Source of the DNA: CAYYNP01 sp964472545
Lineage (GTDB): Bacteria; Planctomycetota; Planctomycetia; Pirellulales; Thermoguttaceae
DNA length: 17,016 nt
Assembly: GCA_964472545.1 (NCBI GenBank)
Contig: CAYYNP010000221.1
Coordinates: forward strand, 1 to 17,016
Reading direction: 5' to 3'
Shown here: positions 1 through 5,522 of the stretch, in pieces
Position numbering within the stretch: the stretch's first letter is position 1
Layout of the letters: each line of letters begins with the position of its first letter
Notes under the pieces: model-generated
What the model was told of the DNA's origin: nothing
Seen by the model: the letters and a program-made list of their open reading frames with translations, nothing else
Database searches by the model: none
Made by a program: the position numbers and the translations under genes

Positions 1-58
1 ATCGTCGACGGAGCCAGTCCCCTTTTTCGGGCTCCCGCACACTTTGCAGCTCTCCTGA
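1..58 (-). repeat. Left copy of a ~50-bp dispersed repeat (core GGGGACTGGCTCCG on the minus strand)
   Basis: Read on the minus strand, 58 to 9 gives three blocks in order: TCAGGAGAGCTGCAAAGT, then CGGGAG, then a run of A followed by GGGGACTGGCTCCG. The same blocks in the same order occur on the plus strand at 16951-17003, with one substitution in the first block and small indels between blocks. The element may extend beyond the left edge of the window. It resembles the short intergenic repeats common in planctomycete genomes and does not code for a protein. It lies upstream of the HzsA-related gene. Confidence 0.7.
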
Positions 59-173
59 TCCTGAGGGTGTCCGGCGGGGCAGCGGCGCGGTAGTATGTGT
101 GCGTCGAGATCCTCGTGCGGCGCGACCGATGAGGATCCGGGTTACAGACTCCTGTATCGGAAAGAACGGGATC

Positions 174-3100
174 ATGCGCAGATTATCGCTGTCTGCTCCG
201 CCGTGCCTGGCAGCACTGGTGTTGCTCCTCTCGGGCGCCGTGGGGCCGTCGGCCGCGGCAGAATCGCAATGCGCCGCGGCGGCTATTACGCGGACCGAAA
301 TCGAAGCCGACTGGTTGAGGCAGATCCGGCTGCGATACAGGCCCACGCCGGCCGTCGCACGAAATGTGCCCTTGCCCTACAACATCCGGCCCGAGCAAGA
401 CGCGGCCGGCGGGTGCGACGGCGTGATCAACGGGACCTGGGGATTCCACACGAATCTGGATGAGAAGCCCTGGTGGTCCGTCGATTTGCAGCGAGGATTC
501 TCGCTCGAACGAGTCGTGATCCACAACTCGGGCTACCAAGAGGAATGGAAGCGGCTGCTCGGATTCTCGCTCCTATTGTCGGCCGACGGTAAGTCCTGGA
601 CGGAAGCGTTCCGCCACGACGGCAAACCGTTTGCAGACCCCAAAAGGCCGATCGTCGTGCCGTTGAAAGGGGCAACAGCGCGATACGTGATGGTACAACT
701 GCCCGGCCGCGAGCATCTCACGTTGGAGGAAGTCGAAGCGTACGCCGTTGGCAAGGCCGATAACGTCGCCTTGAAGAAACCGGCCAATCAGAGCAGCGCC
801 AGCAAGTGGTCGGTGCTCGATTTCAATCCTTGGTCGTCCGATCCGGTCCCGGAGTCGGCGTTTGAGTATCCCGTTGACAAGATCATCCAACAAGGGCTCG
901 AACTCGCTACCGACCTGCGTGCCCGGGGAATCGACATCGGGCCGCATGTGGCGACTCTCCGCGAGATCGGCCACCGGTCGGAGAATCTGCCCACAGACAA
1001 TACCCCGGCCACCCGGCGGGATCTGTACCTTGAAGCCCAATGGGCCGTTCGTCGCCTGGCCCTGTCGAACCCACTGATCGATTTCGAGGACCTGCTGTTT
1101 GTCCGGCGGGCACCGAATCGGCTGCTTTGCCATTGCGACGAGTATCTTTCCTGGTGGTCGCGTCCCGGCGGCGAGCTGTGCGTACTCGAGGATTTCGCCG
1201 GCGGGAAAAAGGGGACAGGTACGTTTTGCCGGAACGGCCCGCAGGGTGCTTCGCACAAAATGTACCTGTCCCCTTCTCCCAGCCATTCCCGGCTGAAGAG
1301 CCTGTCGAAGGGCCTGCTCCCACCGGGCGACGTCATCCGCCCCGACGTCTCGCACGACGGCCGGCGCGTGCTCTTCTCGCATTGCCGACACTACGCCGAT
1401 CTCTGGAAGAAGCAGAACAAGCTCGACAAGGCCACCATCCCGGAAGACGCCTTCTATCATCTCTACGAGATGAATCTCGACGGAACCGGTCTGCGACGCC
1501 TGACGCGCGGCAAGTACGACGATTTCGACGGCCGCTATCTGCCCGACGGGCGGATCGTGTTCCTCTCCACGCGCCGGGGGCAGTTCATTCAATGTGGCTT
1601 CGAGAGCGCCCGGTCGACCGTGGCCGCCGAAGACCTGCCCGATTCGTTTGTCCGTTGCGGCGGCAACGCCTACCGGCCGGTGAGCGTACACACGCTGCAC
1701 GCAATGGACGCCGACGGCCGGAACATGCGTGCGATTTCACCCTTCGAGAGCTTCGAGTGGAACCCCAGCGTGACGCACGACGGCCGGATCCTCTACGCCC
1801 GCTGGGATTACGTCGATCGGCATCGCATGTGGCACATGGGCCTCTGGTCGACGCTGCCCGACGGCACGTCGGCCCGAGCCGTGTTCGGCAATTTCACGGC
1901 GGGTCCCTATAGCCTCTTCGAGGCCCGCAGCATTCCGCAGTCGCAGAAGATCATCTTCACGGCCTCGGCCCACCATTCTCACGCCGGCGGCAGCCTGGTG
2001 ATGTTGGATACGCGAAAAGGCGTCGACGGCCAACCGCCCATGACCCGGCTGACGCCGGAGGTCGCCTTTCCGGAGATCGAGGGTTGGTCCGACTGCTACT
2101 TCGCCAATCCGTATCCGCTGGCCGAGCAGCACTACTTGGTCACCTTCAGCCCGGTGCGGCTCTGGAAGCACGCCTTCGCCCAGGACGGCTCGCCCGTGCC
2201 GGGACCGATCAACAGCCTGGGGCTCTATCTGTTCGACTCCTTCGGCAACCTCAACCTGCTCTATCGCGATCCGGACATCTCGAGCATGTGTCCGCTGCCG
2301 ATCCGCCCGCGGCAACGGCCGACGGTGGTTGCTTCGTCGGTTCGTCGAGAGGACGCCCCAAATGAAGACGGTCCAAGTGAAGCCAGTCCCGAGGAGGGCC
2401 ACATGCTCTTGCAGGACGTCTATCGGGGCGATCTGGCCGGCTTCCCGCGGGGCTCGGTTCGCGAGTTGAGGATCGTGGGCGTGCCGCCGAAGACCGATCC
2501 GCGGATGAACTATCCCAACCTGGGTATCACGCAAGACGACCCCGGCAAGTTCGTGCTCGGCACGGTCCCGGTCGAGGAGGACGGCTCGGCGTACTTTGTC
2601 GTCCCCCCGGGCATCCCCGTCTTCTTCCAGGCGCTGGACGAGCGCGGCATGGCACTTCAGTCGATGCGGAGCCTCACGTACGTCCAGCCGGGCCAGACCT
2701 ACGCCTGCATCGGCTGCCACGACCATCGCCAAACGGCCCCGCCGCCAAGCCGTCCGCTGGCGGCCATGCGCGAGCCCTCAAAGATCCGCCTCGGCCCGCC
2801 GGGCTCGTGGCCGCTGAGTTTCGCCGAGCTGGTCCAACCGGTCCTCGATCGGCAGTGCGTCGAGTGTCACCGCCCGGGCATCGAAGGCGAAGGCGCCAAG
2901 ACCAACCTCACCGCATCGGCCGCCTACCAAACCCTGCTCGACTTCGGCGGCCAGTCGAGCCTCCGCCGTCACGTCCAAGCCCGTTACGACGCCCGCCGCT
3001 CCGTGCCCGGCGCCTGCGGCGCCACGACCAGCCCACTAACAAAACTCCTCGACACCGGCCACCACAAAGTCGACCTCACCGCCGCCGACCGCCGCCGCTT

Positions 3101-3215
3101 GACGCTCTGGATGGACACCTACGCCCAAATCACCGGCTCCTCCAGTCCCGAGCAGGCCGACGAACTCCGCGAGTTGCAGACACGGCTGGCCCCGCTGCTG
3201 ACCAAGATCGAGTAG
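174..3215 (+). CDS. Secreted HzsA-related protein: discoidin-like domain, beta-propeller, two CxxCH haem motifs
   Basis: The product is 1013 residues from ATG 174. I chose this start because it directly precedes a signal peptide (MRRLSLS, then a Leu/Ala-rich core, SAAAES); in-frame ATGs at 99 and 129 would add an unlikely polar leader. There is no strong ribosome binding site for any of them. Residues ~65-190 look like an F5/8 type C (discoidin) carbohydrate-binding fold (DGVINGTWGFHT, WWSVDL, LTLEEVEAYA). Residues ~385-690 carry PD40/TolB-like propeller blades (PDVSHDGRRVLFSH, YLPDGRIVFLSTRRG, PSVTHDGRILYARWD). A later section (ITQDDPGKFVLGTVPVEEDG, DGSAYFVVPPGIPVFFQAL) matches what I know of the hydrazine synthase alpha middle-domain family. 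Two class-I haem motifs follow, CIGCH (845-849) and CVECH (895-899). The likely role is an exported c-type cytochrome-like protein of unknown substrate. Family membership does not imply anammox. A palindromic repeat is embedded in frame at residues 344-369. Confidence 0.9.
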   Translation: MRRLSLSAPPCLAALVLLLSGAVGPSAAAESQCAAAAITRTEIEADWLRQIRLRYRPTPAVARNVPLPYNIRPEQDAAGGCDGVINGTWGFHTNLDEKPWWSVDLQRGFSLERVVIHNSGYQEEWKRLLGFSLLLSADGKSWTEAFRHDGKPFADPKRPIVVPLKGATARYVMVQLPGREHLTLEEVEAYAVGKADNVALKKPANQSSASKWSVLDFNPWSSDPVPESAFEYPVDKIIQQGLELATDLRARGIDIGPHVATLREIGHRSENLPTDNTPATRRDLYLEAQWAVRRLALSNPLIDFEDLLFVRRAPNRLLCHCDEYLSWWSRPGGELCVLEDFAGGKKGTGTFCRNGPQGASHKMYLSPSPSHSRLKSLSKGLLPPGDVIRPDVSHDGRRVLFSHCRHYADLWKKQNKLDKATIPEDAFYHLYEMNLDGTGLRRLTRGKYDDFDGRYLPDGRIVFLSTRRGQFIQCGFESARSTVAAEDLPDSFVRCGGNAYRPVSVHTLHAMDADGRNMRAISPFESFEWNPSVTHDGRILYARWDYVDRHRMWHMGLWSTLPDGTSARAVFGNFTAGPYSLFEARSIPQSQKIIFTASAHHSHAGGSLVMLDTRKGVDGQPPMTRLTPEVAFPEIEGWSDCYFANPYPLAEQHYLVTFSPVRLWKHAFAQDGSPVPGPINSLGLYLFDSFGNLNLLYRDPDISSMCPLPIRPRQRPTVVASSVRREDAPNEDGPSEASPEEGHMLLQDVYRGDLAGFPRGSVRELRIVGVPPKTDPRMNYPNLGITQDDPGKFVLGTVPVEEDGSAYFVVPPGIPVFFQALDERGMALQSMRSLTYVQPGQTYACIGCHDHRQTAPPPSRPLAAMREPSKIRLGPPGSWPLSFAELVQPVLDRQCVECHRPGIEGEGAKTNLTASAAYQTLLDFGGQSSLRRHVQARYDARRSVPGACGATTSPLTKLLDTGHHKVDLTAADRRRLTLWMDTYAQITGSSSPEQADELRELQTRLAPLLTKIE
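1203..1280. repeat. REP-like imperfect inverted repeat inside a coding sequence
   Basis: The left arm (1203-1229) and right arm (1253-1280) are ~27-nt imperfect inverted copies sharing AAGGGGACAGGTAC and TTTTG, separated by a 23-nt loop. The element is 78 bp, exactly 26 codons, and begins on a codon boundary of the HzsA-related gene, so the frame is kept. It encodes a low-similarity peptide (GKKGTGTFC ... MYLSPSP) between the conserved-looking segments ending GELCVLEDF and beginning SRLKSLSKGLL. The GGGGACAGGTAC arm is a familiar dispersed palindrome type in planctomycete genomes (recalled, not searched). Confidence 0.85.
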
Positions 3216-3237
3216 TCTCGTACCTGGAGGGTAGATC

Positions 3238-3297
3238 GTAGGGTGCGTCTGGACGCACCATCGTAGAGAACCCATGGTGCGTCCAGACGCACCCTAC
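3238..3297. repeat. Perfect inverted repeat with nested palindromes; possible terminator or REP element
   Basis: The arms 3238-3261 and 3274-3297 are perfect 24-nt reverse complements around a 12-nt loop. Each arm contains GGTGCGTCTGGACGCACC, which is itself nearly palindromic, so the DNA can form one long hairpin or two smaller ones. It starts 22 nt after the stop codon of the HzsA-related gene. No T-run follows, so it is not a textbook intrinsic terminator, but a strong transcript-end or mRNA-stabilising hairpin is plausible. It also marks the left edge of the AT-richer stretch. Confidence 0.9.
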
Positions 3298-3320
3298 CCT
3301 CTGGTCGGCCCTGGAAACAC

Positions 3321-3349
3321 TACATTCGCCGGGCAGGTTCTGATACAAT
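3321..3349 (+). promoter_or_regulatory. Candidate sigma70-type promoter before the antitoxin-like gene
   Basis: A -10-like TACAAT (3344-3349) is preceded by GA and lies 17 nt after a weak -35-like TACATT (3321-3326). Transcription would begin near 3356, about 70 nt before ATG 3426. The -10 is good and the -35 is poor, so this is only a candidate. Confidence 0.25.
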
Positions 3350-3425
3350 ACCTAATAGTACCCAACAGCGCCGCCCGCGATGTGGCGTTTCACGGATCAC
3401 CAACAGGACCCGCGAGGTTTTCCAG

Positions 3426-3710
3426 ATGAGCCATTCGACGTTACCGCCGGAGATAAGGGACTTGCCTGTTGCAGAGCGTGTTGCGCTGGTCGAGGAAATC
3501 TGGGACAGCATCGTCGAGGACGAAGCGAAGTTCGAGCTTACCGATGCTCAGAAGGCAGAACTGGATCGACGCCTCGCCCAACGCGCCGCGTCGGACTCGC
3601 GTCGCGCCGACTGGGCAGACGTTTCCGCGACCTTCATTGGCCACCATGGTCCAGCCATCCTGGAATCACAGGTTGACGGAGAAGACGAGGACCCCAACAG
3701 CGATTGCTAG
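3426..3710 (+). CDS. Addiction-module (TIGR02574 / PF09720-type) antitoxin-like protein, orphan
   Basis: The product is 94 residues. ATG 3426 follows GAGG (3414-3417) at 8-nt spacing. Residues 6-66 have the pattern I know from the 'putative addiction module component' family: LPxxERxxLxEEIWDSI, then an acidic linker, LTDAQKAELDRRLA, and a terminal tryptophan segment (ADWADV). These small proteins normally sit directly upstream of a RelE/ParE-family toxin and are thought to neutralise it. Here the protein continues with an atypical acidic tail of about 28 residues (ending GEDEDPNSDC), and no RelE/ParE-like reading frame follows. The next convincing gene starts 235 nt later and is HEPN-like. 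It may be an antitoxin remnant, or its partner may be the HEPN-like protein. Family assignment is fairly sure; a working toxin pair is not shown. Confidence 0.8.
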   Translation: MSHSTLPPEIRDLPVAERVALVEEIWDSIVEDEAKFELTDAQKAELDRRLAQRAASDSRRADWADVSATFIGHHGPAILESQVDGEDEDPNSDC

Positions 3711-3945
3711 ACACCGGTCCGCGACCGCAGAAGATGTGGCGGCCAGAGCCCGACGAACGTATACGGCTTCGCTGTCCAATTCAGAGGATTGTGTCACACG
3801 CAAGGAGCGAGCGGAAGAACCGCCGATTCGATGCTACGATCCGCTCTATGACGAAGGGCCACGTGCGCCTTACGTTGCACGCGTGCGGTCTACAAGTGTT
3901 ACGCAGAACTACGTATCGGCCGATTCGCTGTGAGGGAGTTACCAG
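3711..3945 (+). other. Spacer between antitoxin-like and HEPN-like genes
   Basis: This stretch contains no convincing gene. One frame is open from TTG 3704 to TGA 3949 and overlaps the next ATG as ATGA, but its predicted peptide is arginine-rich, shows no family pattern and has no ribosome binding site. The stretch could be the eroded remains of a toxin gene; I could not recognise RelE/ParE motifs in any frame. Confidence 0.5.
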
Positions 3946-4566
3946 ATGAAGTGCGATTTGGTGCTGATTACTCCAATGCTCAGTTTTGGGGCTCTGTATC
4001 GTGAAGAAGTCACACCGGCAGAAGCGTATAAGATACAGGTTACCGACTGGATTCTCCGCCCGGTTAAGGCGTTGGAGAAATCCCGGCATCGCACTTCGAA
4101 CGGGATGGCCGCATTCGCCGTTCTATTGATGTTCTTCGAACCACACGGTCAATACCTTCTCGGGGTTGACAGCCATGGAAAATCCAGACGATGCTTCCGG
4201 GCGGGCTTTGAGCGTTTCATGGCATCGCTTTCGCGCGAAGCCAAGGGCGATGCGCCGAAAGCTGATGAGGTTTACAGGTGGGCGCGCTGCGGGCTCTTCC
4301 ATTCCACTAGACTCGATCTAAGATTGCTCGTAGACACCGTCGGGTGTGGCAAGGGAATCTTCACAGAACAACCCTCTGTCGACGCGTGCTTGGTCAACCC
4401 GTGGCGAATGAGACGTCATCTCGCAATCTACTTAGAACAGTATTGCACGGAGATCGAGCAAGACAAGAACTCAAAACTTCATACACACTTTTCTTCGACA
4501 TTTGGCCGGCTGATTGGTGAAGCGATGCAGCATTTCTGCGGCAGCAGAACGGAACGGACGGAGTGA
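3946..4566 (+). CDS. HEPN-like protein with an Rx4H motif (candidate ribonuclease)
   Basis: The product is 206 residues. ATG 3946 follows a clear GAGGGA ribosome binding site (3932-3937) at 8-nt spacing. The protein has no signal peptide or membrane segment, so it is probably cytosolic. Residues 110-121 read YRWARCGLFHST, with Arg114 and His119 forming the Rx4-6H signature of HEPN domains. The 'RCGLxH' form resembles HEPN families I remember from plasmid and mobile-element proteins. It sits between helix-like segments (residues ~50-68, 83-97, 153-172), as expected for a four-helix HEPN fold. HEPN proteins are commonly RNases in toxin-antitoxin, abortive-infection and CRISPR systems. The nearest upstream gene is an antitoxin-like protein. 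Base composition is visibly more AT-rich than the flanking large genes. HEPN assignment is an inference from the motif; a non-catalytic HEPN or an unrelated family remains possible. Confidence 0.75.
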   Translation: MKCDLVLITPMLSFGALYREEVTPAEAYKIQVTDWILRPVKALEKSRHRTSNGMAAFAVLLMFFEPHGQYLLGVDSHGKSRRCFRAGFERFMASLSREAKGDAPKADEVYRWARCGLFHSTRLDLRLLVDTVGCGKGIFTEQPSVDACLVNPWRMRRHLAIYLEQYCTEIEQDKNSKLHTHFSSTFGRLIGEAMQHFCGSRTERTE

Positions 4567-4880
4567 ACGAGGGGCAGTACCTTGTTTCCGATGAGACTCG
4601 AGGCCGTACGAGTACCCATGATCGGAGGATCTCCCTTCGATGTGTATCACAGCATGCAGAAGTCCGATGAACGGCAACTCTGCGCGAACGCACTGCTTAC
4701 CCGAGATTCTTAGTAGATGAGCGGCTCTCAAGCAACGTTGTGTTGCCAGAGACTTCGACGATTTCCGCAGCGAGCATTCGCACACAGTTCAGTTATCACG
4801 ACCAACGACGGACATCCGACAGTCTGCAGGTGTAACGCAGAGACCATCGATTAACATGTAAAGGAAACACATTCGAAGCC
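4567..4880. other. Intergenic stretch without a recognisable gene
   Basis: These 314 bases between the HEPN-like and C39-like genes hold no reading frame I can support on either strand; open frames on the minus strand are short and show no family pattern. AAGGA (4861-4865) lies 15 nt before ATG 4881, which is too far to be a good ribosome binding site. No terminator hairpin with a T-run is seen after 4566. Confidence 0.4.
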
Positions 4881-5522
4881 ATGCCTGATCTGAAAGAGGT
4901 TCTGCTCGCTCATCGTCAGCTTCACGATAGATCGTGCGCTGCGAGCGGGATGGAGATGATTCTGAAGTGCCATGGGTTGATTCCTCTGGATGACTTTCGA
5001 TTTCAGAGACAATTTGGGGATACAAATATCGGGTTCTCTCGAGCGGACCTTCTGATTTCGCTAGGTATAGACGCGAAGCAGCAGAGTCTCAGTATTGAAG
5101 AGAGCCTGGACTTCCTTGAAACAGAAACGAGGCAGGGTAGGTGTCCTTTGGTGTCGCTTCCAGTTCGCCTACAACTTCCCAATCGCCTCGACTGCCACAT
5201 ATTCCTTTGCGGTAGAGAAAGCGGTGAATTGACTCTCTTTGACCCAGCGAACGGGCAGCTCTGCTATTCGTCCAAGGAGGATCTAAGGAAGCACATGGAT
5301 GCGCTTTACTGGAGATTCCCATTCGACCGAACATCGACATTCTTGCCTACTCCATCTCGGCACCTCAAAACGACAATGGCTGACAAGACGCTGCCCCAAA
5401 CGGGATCACGAGGGAGCTCTGAGGCCCGTACATCAACCAAGGGACCCGTGTCAGATGAGAAACTGCTCTTGCCTGGCGATCGTGTTAGGGCTAGCCACCT
5501 TCGCCGGTGTGCTTCCGGCTGA
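4881..5522 (+). CDS. C39-like papain-fold cysteine peptidase
   Basis: The product is 213 residues, with the recognisable domain in residues ~8-145. The papain-fold active-site set is visible in order: Gln13 in HRQLHDRSC (oxyanion), nucleophile Cys19 in SCAASGMEMIL, His106 in DCHIFL, and Asp121 in LFDPANG. This arrangement fits the C39-like / bacteriocin-processing peptidase superfamily. There is no signal peptide and no ABC-transporter region, so it is a stand-alone cytosolic domain. In C39 transporters this fold removes double-glycine leader peptides; no such precursor or transporter is visible here. The last ~65 residues are basic, low in pattern and overlap the start of the next gene by 68 nt, suggesting a lost stop codon or a fusion junction. 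Composition matches the neighbouring AT-richer genes. The fold and catalytic residues are convincing; the substrate is unknown. Confidence 0.8.
   Translation: MPDLKEVLLAHRQLHDRSCAASGMEMILKCHGLIPLDDFRFQRQFGDTNIGFSRADLLISLGIDAKQQSLSIEESLDFLETETRQGRCPLVSLPVRLQLPNRLDCHIFLCGRESGELTLFDPANGQLCYSSKEDLRKHMDALYWRFPFDRTSTFLPTPSRHLKTTMADKTLPQTGSRGSSEARTSTKGPVSDEKLLLPGDRVRASHLRRCASG

Noticed and set aside
99..173. Earlier starts (99, 129) for the HzsA-related protein
   Set aside because: They would bury the signal peptide behind a polar leader.
573..1700. Long minus-strand open frames opposite the large genes (also 1737-2732, 6280-7104, 11065-12732)
   Set aside because: They are antisense shadows of high-GC coding sequence; products are Arg/Gly/His-rich and match no family pattern, while the plus-strand frames show clear domains.
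174..3215. Hydrazine synthase and hence an anammox organism
   Set aside because: HzsA-like proteins are widespread in ordinary planctomycetes; no other subunit or anammox gene is in the window.
3704..3949. Open frame from TTG 3704 overlapping the HEPN-like start as ATGA, a possible translationally coupled toxin gene
   Set aside because: The peptide is arginine-rich with no RelE/ParE or other pattern, there is no ribosome binding site, and the HEPN-like gene has its own good one.
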